From positions 8,378,066 through 8,442,065 of the forward strand of contig NW_002060943.1 of the NCBI RefSeq assembly GCF_000150275.1: a stretch of DNA of 64,000 nt. Direction: 5' to 3'. Positions within the stretch are counted from its first letter, which is position 1, and each line of letters starts with the position of its first letter. Under the pieces are notes generated by a model, which was not told the origin of the DNA, made no database searches, and was given only the letters and a program-made list of their open reading frames with translations. Shown here one piece after another: positions 1-12,746 of the stretch. The position numbers and the translations under genes were made by a program. Source of the DNA: Trichoplax adhaerens (taxonomy: Eukaryota > Placozoa > Uniplacotomia > Trichoplacea > Trichoplacidae).

Positions 1-1117
1 CGATGAAAAGGTGGGACAGAAATGAAGCTGTTATAAGTTTTACATAATCTATGATTCATCATATAAACATTCAGCTACACGGGCAAAATTACATGTTTCA
101 GCACTGAGAGTATTAAGCGGTAAATTTAGATGTTGCTGCCGTATAATCATAAAGATTATGAATCATCACGAAAATACTTAGGTCTAGGTATGCATTCAGA
201 ATTGGCAAATTTCGTTTTATTTACTTATATTTCAGTTTACATCCAGCTGGTCGGAATGCATAGAAACGCAGCAGTATTATGGTAGATTGGATCATATCGC
301 AACGCAATACTTGCTCAATCAGAGAATGGAAAATTTCAAATCAGTTAACAGCCAAAAGTAGCCAAATGCTTTGATCTGTTTCAATCTCCATATTGAGATA
401 AAATATTAATTGCACCTGAATCAACGGTTAATTTACTAGCACTGCACATAAATTTTTACTTATCGATACAATTACGTTTACTCATTCCCTGGTAGTTGAA
501 TCCAGCTTTTTAAGTTATTACCGGTAATTGTTATATCATATTACAGAATTTTCGATGATCAAAGTTGTCTATGGAAGGATGCTAAAAGAGAAGGTATTGA
601 ATATAGTAGTTGAAATTGCTCAAGATGAGAGTACTAATTATTGAAATAGATAATCGATATACAGCTCATCTTCTTCCTTATTATTCAGGCACACCTTATG
701 TGTTTATTTGTTATATTAGCTTTTATCTTCGTTATTAAATGTTATTTACAATAGTTTAACGACTGGGCTAGTGGGATTATTGTTGATTTAAGGTATCTTT
801 CTGACTGTTAAGGATACGCATCGAGTTTGAGCAACCATATGGCATCAAATTTATCATTTACATATAGAATTTATTTTAAAATTGCTGATTACCGTTGTAA
901 ATGTTAATAAAAGTAAAAAGTATTGATACTTAATAAGAAGCTAGTTGAAGTTGAAATGGATAGTTCCTGGTCAGATGCATCGGTGTTTACTAATTTGCCT
1001 TAAACGATAGAATAGATAGTTTTAACCGAAAACAGCGTATTTCAGTCATATTATTGCTATCTGGAAAGAAGAGACTACTTATACATGGTAGTTTACAGTA
1101 TAACTGAGTCCTAATTT
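1..1117. other. 5' edge, no gene seen
   Basis: AT-rich sequence upstream of transporter gene A. I see no open exon with credible splice sites and no RNA gene. The promoter of gene A presumably lies in its right-hand part, but no specific site could be recognised. Confidence 0.5.
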
Positions 1118-4100
1118 ATGGCTGAATCTAGCAGCAGTAGCCCTACTGAAGTGGAGCTTCAAGATACTAATGCTGTAGAAGAAGCAACTAACACAATAAG
1201 TACGTGACTAGAATAGTTAACTTTTTTCCAACATTAAAATGAATTCATTTCGATTTTTACCTATTAAAGCCATATCTGATGTGATAGTCCTCACTAATTA
1301 GATTATAATTCGATTAATTTGATAAGCTTATTTTAAAATAAGATTATAAAGTAATTTAAGGAAGCCCTGCTCAATTTTTGTATTATTAGCATATGACAAT
1401 GAAAATCAAGCAGCCAATGGTAGCGATGGCCCAATGGATGGGCAGCAGAGACATTCAAAGCCAGGTTGTTATGGTAGTTTCAACTACTGTCATAAATACT
1501 ATTCTTAAATTAGTAAAGTCTCATTAAGTGGTCATGATTGAAATTGTGCTGATATTGTAAAGAAACAATGTTATAATATCCTCTGATTTAGTTTATTTTC
1601 GTCCTCATAACAGATTCATTTCCAGTGTCCACGCTAGCATGATTTTCTATTATTTTTATTATCTCGCAAACACCTATCCTTTTCTTAATATTCGGCAATT
1701 ATCTTCTACAGTCAGGCTAAATAATGATCACTAATATATCTGACATGAGAAAAAATAGCCTTTCAATGCCTACACCAAGGTTGAATATGACGATAGTTAG
1801 GATATTACCAATTTTTTATATGAAATTGATAACTAAACAGAAATTAAAAATTTTTATGTCACTCCACTGGCTATGAAAAATTGCAACCCAATTTGATTAA
1901 TAAAATTAGAACAAATACTACATAGTATCTATTGGAGTGTGAAGTGTACTTGAATCAACAGGTATCATAAGATACTATGGATAATGTCGTTATAACTACT
2001 CTTAATTTTTACCTTTATTTACCATCCGGTATTAAAATAAGCATATCCAACATAAGAAATGTTATAAAGCTAGATATGCATTGCGTCGACAGGACCTAAT
2101 CAAGAAAATGAAATACAGCTTAGCAAAAATTTCTTAAATTGCTTTTCAAATCTTTTGCTTTATTTCTTTTCCTTTAACTTATTAACACTAAGTTTATCTG
2201 CTACTATACGTATACGTATACATACGGTACTTTCCTTCAGTGATAGAATCAAACATTATAAGATTTTATATTGGGTGATTAGTGCAAGGTAACAATATTG
2301 TGTCACATAGAATAGGAAAAACTAATATATAACCGTTATTGGATAACTGATTAAATAAGGATTAAGCTTTCTTGACCGTTGTCATTCTTATAATTGAATT
2401 TCACTGATCACTTTTTCTTATATTCATAAAAATACTTAACAACCGCGGCAAAATGGCATTCAATAGCCACATACAGGCTTGAGAATGGTACATAAATATC
2501 AAGAAACTGTTTGGTTTCATATCAATAGCTCTGAAAATAGCCTTAAAATATAAAAAGAAGCAAAGAGGATCAACCGCTAGACGCCAATATATGGACGATT
2601 TCGCTTAAGCTAAACTTATTACCTAAGTATCACAGTGGAAGCATATCCATATTTATAATAAAGATGTAGCCAACAGTCTTAGTTAAAGGAAAAAATTAAT
2701 TCTCAGTCCTTCATGATTATTAGTAACTGAAATAAAACGAATATAAAAGATAATTATATAATCTTCCTATAATCTTCGTTTTTCACAAAAACATAAAAGC
2801 TATCTTATCGTCATAGTCATGAAGATCACAGCGATGTAACAACGCTGACTTTAATTTTAACTATAATTTAATGTGCTATCAAGATATTTGTGTAAAAAAG
2901 GGTAGTAATTTCGCTCGTCATAACCATCGCCAAAAGCTACAACCATCACATTTTATGGAATAATTTTATTTACTGCCTGGTTTTCTTCTTCCCATGTTAT
3001 TAAGCCTCTTTAATTGAGGTATAAAACTAGTATAAAAGTCGCTATGATAATAATGAAAAGTACATACATGTATTATAAGCATACGAATATTTGCTGCCAT
3101 TTTTATTTATCTTCAAGAATGGTTGCATTTGTTTCATTTCCCAACTTTCCTTTGATTTCGTCTTATTAATCAATTCGGTATTTTGTTTATCGCAATCTAG
3201 CCGTTTCTACGTTCGTGATTGCAATATGTCTGTCCTTTACTTTATTTTTTATCGAACTGATATATTATATATTAAATTATCATTCATTACTTCTTTTTTA
3301 GAGGAAATACAAACTGTCGTTGATTTGAACTGTAATAAAGTCAGATTGATTCCTATACTTTTAGTGGGAATCGGTGGCTCACTATTTGCCGCTACGCGAT
3401 TTGGTAGAGAGGTCTATAAGCATAAAAATTTTACCGCACCAGCATTTGCTACATGGTAAGTATACTGCTATGAGTAATGATGTTCTGCCTATTAATGCAT
3501 TATATTAATGTTGACACCATATCGGCAACGATAGTCTTTATGATTAGTTAAGAAATCATATTGATAACTATGACATTATGGAGCATTATAATATTCCTGC
3601 CCTTTTTTGCAGGTTTATCATGTCATGGTCGGGAATTTTGTTACCGATTGTAATTGGAGTAGCCATGCTAAGTGGCTATAACCTTAGTAAATGTAAAAGG
3701 TACTAATATTATACGTACATAAGCAGATAATTTTTATACCAGTAAAGCTAAATGATACACTATACGTATATTGATGTAAGTTGGTGGTAGTCAATAGAAC
3801 GTGCACTATTGTGATTTGTAATATTGCTCTCTATAATTTAATCATGATGGAATGATGGTAGTAAGTTTAAATCAATTAACCCTTTCTTTTACAGCATCAT
3901 TTCAGAACCATATCGAATATATAATCAATTCTCTGTCGGTTTATACATTATTAAAGTACTCCCATTATGCTTTCTGCTGGATGGAACTGTATTTTTAGCA
4001 AGCTCTGCGATGGTGGCTTTATCTTCTTTCGATGTTACGATTATACTTCTTTCGACGACTCCACTAACGTATTTATTTACTTATACATGTAACAATCAAA

Positions 4101-5076
4101 ATTTTAACATAATAAAAGTAAGTAAGAGATGAAAAGCTACAGATTATATTATAGATTATTATACTTTACTACCGTTAGATCACTTAAAAAATAATGATAC
4201 TATCGAGTATACTTTTCGTTTATTGTGATGTGTTTAATGGTTGTATCATGCTTTTCTATCTACAGATCACGGGTACAATTCTGAGCATAGCTGGGCTAAC
4301 AGTTATGATTATTCAAGGTATTCTTTTTCATCCACCGGGTACTGATATCAGAATGGCGTTAGCAAGTTCCGTTTTTCTCGCTCTATATCAGGTTTACGTA
4401 CAATTTTATAGTGTCTAGCTAAAATAGTAGACAGTTTTAGGGTCAAACGACTTCGTAATATAGCAGCTAGCTCAAGCTGCTTAGTTTATTTGCACATTGC
4501 CTTCGTATTGAGTACAATTTGTAGACAGCAATTCTTAAATTGACTTGTGTGAGTTTTACGAACTTGACTAATACGCTACTCGATAAATTTTTGATTTAGA
4601 TTTCAATAGATAGTATTTTCAAGAGACGGATGCATCCACTTCAACTAGCGTTCATACAGACATCGATTGGTATCTACAGCTTGCTAACATTTTGGATTCC
4701 AATGATTGTATTTTATTACCTTGGCTTAGATCGCTTTGAATTACATCAAATTCCATGGCAATCATTATTACTTGCATCTATATCTATTTTCATCCATTTC
4801 TCTCTTGTACATCTATCGCATGGAATTATAAATCCTCGTATCCTGTTGCTTGGCCGGCTTTTAGCTGTGATGCTAAATGGAATTGTTGATACCATCAATC
4901 AAGAAATTGAATTTGATAGTCTACGAACTAGTGCGACAGTATTACTGGTAGTAAGTCATATTATCTATTTAATACCATTTAATTACAGTAATACAATATC
5001 GAATAACTTGATGGTATATCTTCATTGTCGTCCAAAAAATATGGAATATAATTTTAACATTGACGCAGCCATATGA
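1118..5076 (+). CDS. SLC35F3/F4-like: SLC35F3/F4-like transporter, copy A
   Basis: Probable multi-pass membrane transporter of the drug/metabolite-transporter (EamA-like) superfamily, closest by motif to SLC35F3/SLC35F4. Modelled exons: 1118-1199, 1390-1464, 3302-3455, 3613-3699, 3895-4117, 4266-4391, 4600-5076, giving about 407 residues in one open frame. The hydrophilic N-terminus begins MAESSSSSPTEVELQD. Exon 3 carries the first membrane helix followed by the NFT sequon and ends in a tryptophan codon split TG|G, as in all paralogues. Intron phases are 1,1,2,2,0,0. It is the most divergent copy: the helix usually reading TDVTAVFS is changed to SFDVTIIL, the KEPF motif is absent, and the last exon lacks the usual TYP motif although the segment ending in NGIVDT aligns to the IDA motif of the others. 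The exon 2 donor is uncertain (1464 or 1473; both are phase 1). Substrate unknown; thiamine is only a suggestion from vertebrate SLC35F3. Confidence 0.8.
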
Positions 5077-6351
5077 CTACAGCTACTTGTGTGAACCAAC
5101 CAGTCTATATCCAGCATAATTGATAACACTATCATCGATGGTTATAGTCGCTTATATAAGTCATGTTATACTACCGTTTCACAATACTAGCAATTTCACC
5201 TCTATTTCGCTGTCGGTTGTTTTGAATTATGATTACGCTGTTATCCTTTATTTTTCTGTGAAATATGCTAAAGCGATTGTAAATATAACAAATATTTGCC
5301 CTTATTGTAAGGAATGATAGACTTACAAATTTAGAGTAATTTTATTGCATTTAAAAATACTATTTCTATATTGCTATTATGACGATGATAGGAAATAACC
5401 TTAATATCCAAACTGGTTATTATTATCTTATTTAAAAGCTATCATTCTAAATTAAGAAATATATACCAGTGTAGTCATTGGTATTCGTAACATTAGAGTA
5501 CCATATGTATGGCAATGTATTCATTTATATTAAAATAGTAAATTATTACTATGATCTCTTAGACCAGTTTATGGCACATGTAATGATTGTCTACGATAAT
5601 AGTAGCGAAATTCTATTTTAAAGTCATCTAATAAATAAATTAATTAATAAGAGATTCTTGATATTGTAATTATGTTAGCATTTTCCAGGAGCCATCGATG
5701 GAAATAAAGCATCAAGTTAAGATCCTTAACTTGGATCAATAGGTGCCAATTTATTATTTGAACGTCTGAATCTATAAATGTATAAATTCTATTTTGAGCA
5801 ATAGAACTAGATCAATGTACAAAATCACAAGTCACTAGCGACTTTACAATGTAAATAGTTTTGTATATGTAAATCTGATGCAGAATAATTAGGGTAGAAC
5901 TATTCTACTACAATGATTGAGTGAGATAATCGAAGTATTACACGTGTGATAGACAAAAAAGAATACTTGGAGTAGAAAATTTTAAATGTTATACAAATCT
6001 AGACGCATGTCGGTAAGTTATGCATATTCGTGTGAAGATCTTGAACATATAGCGAGTAATATGCGATATATTTAAGGATTATGCTATATGGATAGAGATT
6101 GAGAAGTATAAATAGTCTAGGAATTTGCCTGAATACAGATTTGCTGTAGTGCCACTGGACATCAGCATAAAAGAAGCTAGCAAGTATTGTCAGCAAATTT
6201 ACCGCAATTGATCACCTTACAGTATCGCATTACCTATAACGCCGTTAACGAAATTTATTTATAGCTACGTCCAATAAATACTACAGAAGTGACATCAAAT
6301 TTTTTTAGATAGCAATTTTGCGTTATATAAAAGGCGTTCAATATACCGTAT

Positions 6352-6780
6352 ATGATAATAGCTCATTTCCCGCTTAATTCAGTCGAGTAGTAGCATTAGT
6401 GATAAAGTAAGCATCTTGCAAATTAGTACCAGGTACAGTAAATACTTTTAGATATCAATTCTAAGTTACGATTAGGGTATTAAATAGAAATGTGAGCAGT
6501 GTATGACTCATAACTACTGTAATTAGCTGAAATCAGTACAACGTGATAATAGCTCACTATCCGCTTGATTTAGCTGCATAGAAGCATTAGTGATAAAGCA
6601 ATCATCTAATTGAGCCGAGTAGTAGAGTTAGTGATAAAGCAAGCATCTTGTAAATCAGTACCAGATACAGTAAATACTTTTAGACATTAATTCTACATTA
6701 TATTCAACATATTAAATATTTGTGATATTAGCTCATGGCTTGATTGAGCTATGTAGAAGCTTTAGTGACAAAGCCATAAA
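6352..6780. repeat. Diverged direct repeats, about 3 copies
   Basis: The phrase GATAATAGCTCA, followed by GTAGNAGCATTAGTGATAAAG, a segment containing CAGTACCAG and then CAGTAAATACTTTTAGA, recurs near 6353, 6545 and 6720, with partial extra copies at about 6615. The copies differ by substitutions and small indels, so the array is old. No coding potential is seen. Confidence 0.7.
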
Positions 6781-8324
6781 TGTACGCGAGTTCAATACTA
6801 TCTAACATTACTACTTCTATTAACTCTCACAGAGATTGAGCTTAACATTAATCTCCGACTGTACGACGTATTACTAAATTCAATGCATTACACTAAGCCT
6901 CTACAAGATGATATATATTTTTTCAGTTCTTTCTCGAAATTTGAATATCACGGCTACTACTTTCATTGCAAAATACTGCAGCATATTATCATATGGCATT
7001 ATTTGCAATATAAATCGCTAGCGAAATCAATGTCACATTGTGCGTCCATGGGTATGATATTATTTTGTCCGAGATTATACAACGCAATACAAACTGCAAT
7101 AAATAAAACAATCACAAAAGAAATAAGGCATTGTAGGTGTAATGGAATTACAGAAGAGACGGGATTATTTTTTGCTGGTTTAGTAAAAGTGGATCGATTT
7201 CACTGAAGACAATCGAGCTGGATTGCTTAACTATAGAATGCTAATAGCTATAGTATGGAAGTCATTTCCATCAATTGACGTCTATTTATTACCCATATGT
7301 CTTCCTGCACAGTTGTATTATAACTTGTATAATGGATTTTGCTTTAGACAATACAGCAGAGCTGGATTGGATACAACAACGTATACATTAATATATTATC
7401 AAACTTTGAATCTAATGAATAATTAATGAATGAATAAAAAATAAACAGTTGTGATCCTATTCTTGGTTTATAAGTACGCGTATATCAGCTCCATAGTCGT
7501 CCTACAACTTTTTCGTTGACTTCTATGATTGTTAATGTCCAATACAGCACATCGATTCGTTAGTATTACACTTTGTAGCTTATGCTCTATAGTGCATTGT
7601 TAAGACGAAGTGATCTGACGATGATTTCCAAGCAAGCGTCCATTTTTCAATTTGGTAATCTTGTTTGATAGTGATATTTCTGTGTAACCAATTCTATTGC
7701 ATTTATCTAATAGTTACCCATTTTTATTAGAAACAGAAATAGTGAACCAGTAATAATATCATACTACTAAAGTGTAATCAAAAGTTCTCTTTAGCGTCAT
7801 AATGGTTCATAATACGTATGACCAGCAGATCATAATCTACACTTTAATCCATTCCAATCATTTTACACCTGTAGAATAACTATGTTTCGTTATGTTGTAG
7901 TACTGTCCATGGATGTTAGTCATTCGTTTTTCGCAAGCAACTAACTTGAAACATAGGCTGCCTTCAGTTAAATAATTGTCTACAGCGATACCTTAGTATT
8001 TGCAAATCTTTGCAGTTTCATTTGCAAACTAGGTTATAATGGTAGGTATTCTATATTACAAAGGACGATTTCTTCTTCAATACCAGATGTTTGATTGGAT
8101 GATAGCTTACAAGCTAATTCACTATTACAACATCTACTAGTTTCAAACGTTCACCCTACAACGATTTATATCAATGGTTATCACGAATGGTTGATTAAGA
8201 TTACACACATTTTCCCAAGTAGGAAAGTTGTTATACTTTAGGATTAATGTCGAAGGTTTACCGCCATACTCCACCATAGGTATGATTTGATTCAATTTGT
8301 TTACAGTACATTCAGTAGTTCGTG

Positions 8325-8425
8325 CTACAGTACTGTACTGTACGTTACTGTAGCATGACCTGCCGCCTACAGTATAGTCCAGTATGGGGTAGTTCACCGT
8401 CCAGTACGGTACAGTACTTTTGGAT
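8325..8425. repeat. GTAC-rich palindromic patch
   Basis: Overlapping TACAGTACTGTAC-type words occur on both strands, so the DNA can fold on itself. It matches the larger GTAC satellite upstream of RAB11 at 60.1-61.4 kb. Confidence 0.7.
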
Positions 8426-8925
8426 GACGACAGTACTGTATACTTTAGATTGTAGCTAAGCCATCTGTGGGAGAGACCTCGCTCGGGCTGTCAAAATGTC
8501 GAATCAGAATTATCTCTCCATTAACCTGTTTCGTAAGTAGAGTAGAGTAATATTTTAGTCTTTACTAGAACAAACCGAGTTACGTCGTTTAGCATTATTT
8601 TTCCATGATATCTATTCAATCGGCTATTTCATTGCTTGTTTGCTCCTCGATGCTGTTGGGGACTGTAAGTAAATAGAGGTTATTTTGATTACCTAGAAAT
8701 GGATAATTGGGATGGGATGGGCTGGACGCATAATCGTCTCCCTTATTTTCAGTCTTCATGCTTGTGTATTCTCAATAAACGTTGCTCATGCTGGTCTCGA
8801 GTAATTTCCTAAAGTTGAATCTATATTTTACAACTTTAGATATCAAATATCGTGTTAATGGATAATAGCTGCAAGTAACAACACTAAGAAGCTACTCGTA
8901 ACTACAAGCGACATCTACCGTTCAT

Positions 8926-11629
8926 ATGGAGAGCACTAAAAGTGAAAATCATAACGCTGAAATCAAGATATCAGGTATGATGTATGATTTACAGAATGTC
9001 CTAACATGTATCATAGACCAATCCTGGCTGAATTAGTTGAACTTACCTTTTGAAAAGCTGCAATATTTCAGTGTCTGGAAATATAGTATTGAGCTGTATA
9101 TCATACCAAAATTCCTACAGTGCACGAATAGTGGGCTTCTTTATCTTGTAAATAGAGAATATGCTGATCTAATCCAACTATCATTTAATCAATTCCTTTT
9201 ACATATACGATATTCTGCCATAGATAGAGTGAAATACTTTTTAGTTATAATTGAAAAATGATGCTAATGAATAATATTAGTGGTGCATACACTTCCCTTA
9301 CGCATATCAAAATAGAGCTAAATGTCTGCGTTAGATGCGGTCCGCAAAATTTTTAAATAGTATAATCTTCATTATTCGAAAATGGATTAATATACTATAT
9401 TAATAAATTCATTATTTATGATGATGCTATAAGTAACCTATCTTTTTACAGAACTACAGGATATCTGCAATCAATCAGTCAATAGTTATCAACTTGCCAT
9501 TGAATCTAGAGGCGGTAAATTGATTTGACATACCTTATAAAATTATAAAGATAGCCTCAAAATTCTTACAGAAGAAATTAAATCTGCAGTAATTGCAATA
9601 AGTAAAGTTAATATACACAGATTAACTTTACAAAATTATATAATTTAAAAATCCTTTATCTTAAATCATTCATTTTGCTTATTATGTTTCCTTTCATTAC
9701 AGATGATAAACTATCATCAGCAAAAGACACAATTAAGAAATCGTTATCTGTGCAAGAAACATTAATTGGTATCATAGTCGTAATATTTTTAGCTTTAACT
9801 TTTAGTCTTATGAGCCAATTTGGAAAAGATTTATTCTCCAACAAAAGTAATTTTACATCTGTGACGTTTTATACTTGGTACGTGATATTTTTACAATCTT
9901 ATATAGCATGATTGCTATCCTAGAGAAATAGTCATACTCCGAATATACATCGCGCTTAGAACCTTCACATACATGAAGAATAATTGAGTGCTACGTAATT
10001 TCTTGCAGTTCATAATAGACTTTTAGCTCTAATTTCTATACATTAGCGTTCATCCATTAAGTATGCATAACTTCGACAAGAGAATTATAAATAGTCATTT
10101 ATGTCCATATCATAATACTAGCTGTTACTGTAAACTAATGTACGATACTATTTCTTCCTTTCCTTTATAATTTATCATACAGGATGATGTTTTCTCTGTA
10201 TGCGTTTTTTTAGTTCTGAGTTTCAATGTCTTGCTTATTATCTATGAATTATTTTCTGTATTACGTAAAACTTTCTCCTTTGACGCTAGATTCTACTTCA
10301 TACGAATCATAGGTTTTCAATTTCCATGTATACCTTGATGCTTCCAATTATCTCATCGTTATTAGTTTTGTTTAATGGTTATACTTTTCGACAGTGCTAC
10401 AGGTATCTTGGATAACTTTCGATCAATCAGGTTGTTAATAATATATCATTTAACATTGCATCTATAACAATGTCTTCGTTAGGGAAGCCATACGACTGTA
10501 TTCCAATCACGGATTTGTAAAAACGACTTTATTTCGAATCCTTCCGTTAGCGATATTGCTAAATGCCGCTATTGTATCGAATTTTTACGCCCTAGTATTT
10601 ATTTTACCTTCCGATTTTACAGCAATATTTTCTTCGGTATCTGTGTTTGTTTATATATTATCTATTTTGATATTGAAGGAACCTTTCGTCGCGATTCGGG
10701 TAATAATTTTGATAGATAGATACATACGTATTAACAAGGATATTATCATTATTAGCATTATACTTGTCATATTTTAATATACTGTAAGCGTATTAATAAG
10801 GTTGTTTCGCTAATTCTGATGGAATAGTAAAGATTAAATGCGGCTCCATTCCTGCTTCTGGTAATAGCTACGGTATAACATTACGATACACTTTTGACTT
10901 TTAGGCTGTAGCCGTATGCCTATCTATAACCGGTGTTATATTATTTGTGTATGCTGATGGCTTTGGAAATTTTGCTATAACTGGCTTCGGGCTAGCTCTC
11001 ATTAGCGCCATATCAAGTGCTGTTTATCGTGTAAGTACGATATTATTATATTATTGAATATTATAATTAAGTGCAATATCGTAATTCCGGAATTATCCTG
11101 TGTACATAAAGTAATATTTGCGTATCTTATACGAGTAATATAATGCTAGAGTAATTTGTTGTGTTTTTAATTTGCTATATAGATTTTAGCGAAATTAACT
11201 ATAGGCGAAAGGACTGTAATTCAAGTATCGCTACTAACTGCTACCATTGGTGGACTAACGTTTTGCCTAACTTGGATACCGGTTGTTATATTAAATATTA
11301 TTGGCGTTGATGTTAATTTATGGTCGAATATTACATGGGGACCTCTATTAAGTACTGTTGCATTTAATGTGCTATATGATTTTCTACTTGTACTTGGAAT
11401 TGCTGTAACATTTCCGGTATTTATTTCCCTTGGCGCACTATTTGGAATACCTACAAATTCGATAATAGATGCAGTTATACGAAATCAAAGTTTTACTATA
11501 GCTAAAATTTTTGGTACAATTTTACTAATTATAGGATTTGCTATTCTCATAATACCAACAGAAAAGGCCCTGATTATTTCGACAAATATTATTAATATTT
11601 GTACATGTAAATCTACGAAGTGTAAATAA
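8926..11629 (+). CDS. SLC35F3/F4-like: SLC35F3/F4-like transporter, copy B
   Basis: Probable ten-helix solute transporter. Exons: 8926-8974, 9452-9514, 9703-9877, 10313-10402, 10483-10699, 10905-11030, 11183-11629; together 388 residues with all junctions in phase (1,1,2,2,0,0). The N-terminal exon reads MESTKSENHNAEIKIS. Exon 2 carries the NSYQLAI motif found in several paralogues. Exon 3 has helix 1, the FGKDL motif and an NFTS sequon. Exon 5 ends in KEPFVAIR. Exon 6 contains YADGFG, and exon 7 contains LGIAVTFPVF and IPTNSIIDAV. These blocks align in order with vertebrate SLC35F3/F4 (from memory of that family). The C-terminus is short and cysteine-containing. The 3' end faces gene C tail to tail. 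A neighbouring acceptor at about 10182 would give an early stop, so I rejected it in favour of the one before 10313. Confidence 0.88.
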
Positions 11630-12746
11630 GATATAATGAATAAAATATGAGATAGATATAAAACTATGCTAGTGGAAGTTTATAATGATGTTCGAAAGTT
11701 ACAGAATCACTAACAAAATTTACACATATTAGATAAGCTTTTATGACTTTTTATTTCCGTATATTGCAGAGTTATGATAGTACTATACGTATAGTACGTT
11801 GTTTTAGCAAATTGAAAGAAACTTCGAGTTAAAGTTAAAGGAAAAGTAAAATCCACCAGTTCTGCAACACAGAGTTGTCTTGGGAATAGATATGCGCATG
11901 AAGTAGTGTATACAAATTTCAGCATCTGTCCTAATAAAGGCACTAAATTCCCAGCGTATCAGAATTAGAGCTATACTAGTTATATGTGCAATTGTGCATA
12001 CTCTTCTATTAGATATTATATCGTGTACTGTTTGAACGTATTCACAACTATTCTTCGTAGAACAAACTTTAAGTAATCGAGCAACAAATCCGCACTTCTT
12101 TATTTTAATTAAATATACGATATAATGATGCATATTGTAGTAAAGCTGCAAAAGTCTTAGTATTGTTTGTCTTCTTCCTTGACTGTAATGATTAATGATT
12201 ATACGAGTATACGAGCAAATGCATAATTGGGCAGTACCATCTTAGTATCAAATTGTTCTGTTGAAGGGTATAGAGATCTAGTATGCACATTTTCGAGATC
12301 TTTTTCTTTATTTTGTGGGTTAAAAATATATGATTATGTTATTATTTATGAATGGTTGAGGTATCCTATTAAAAGCTAAGTTACTAGTTTTATAGTCTGC
12401 GAGTAAATAATTAGGTTATTCATTACCTGATCATCAATTAATTTTAGTATTTTATTACTGTAACAGATAATTTTAGAATTTTTTATTTTACAACCCTCAC
12501 TTATGTAAAAAAGACCATTTTCATCTTTGTTTAATTTCGTCGACTTATTGATAATTACTTAACGGATTATATACGATCATTTAGTGTATTAAAAGACATA
12601 ATCAGACCATTACAGTCCAATAATTCATTACCTAGTCATCAATCTATTTTAACCTTTCATAGTCATAATTTGCTTCAGAATTCTTTTAAATTACTACTAA
12701 TCCTAGCAGCTTAACATAATACTTATACAAATAATTATAATCAGTT
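11630..12746. other. Shared 3' flank of the C/D/E repeat unit
   Basis: There is no gene here. Roughly 11780-12740 matches 22060-22910 (downstream of gene E), and its right half matches 18000-18560 (downstream of gene D). Shared phrases include ATTCTTCGTAGAACA near 12050 and 22245, and GGGATCTAG or AGAGATCTAG followed by AGATCTTTTTC near 12270, 18110 and 22495. This shows that the duplicated unit extends about 1 kb beyond the stop codons. Confidence 0.7.

Larger units (their letters stand above)
5077..8925. other. Intergenic A-B, repeats but no supported gene
   Basis: No exon series belonging to a recognisable family was found. The stretch holds diverged direct repeats at about 6350-6780 and a GTAC-rich patch at about 8325-8425 (listed separately). 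An open - strand frame around 7005-7205 encodes one hydrophobic segment but lacks usable splice sites or a start. Confidence 0.5.

Noticed and set aside
7005-7205. - strand open stretch encoding one hydrophobic segment
   Set aside because: The only nearby acceptor would put a stop first and no donor fits at the end; the opposite-strand frame at 6883-7206 is equally unsupported.
10183-10230. Alternative exon 4 of gene B after the acceptor at about 10182
   Set aside because: It meets a stop after a few codons; the exon at 10313-10402 aligns residue for residue with the paralogues.
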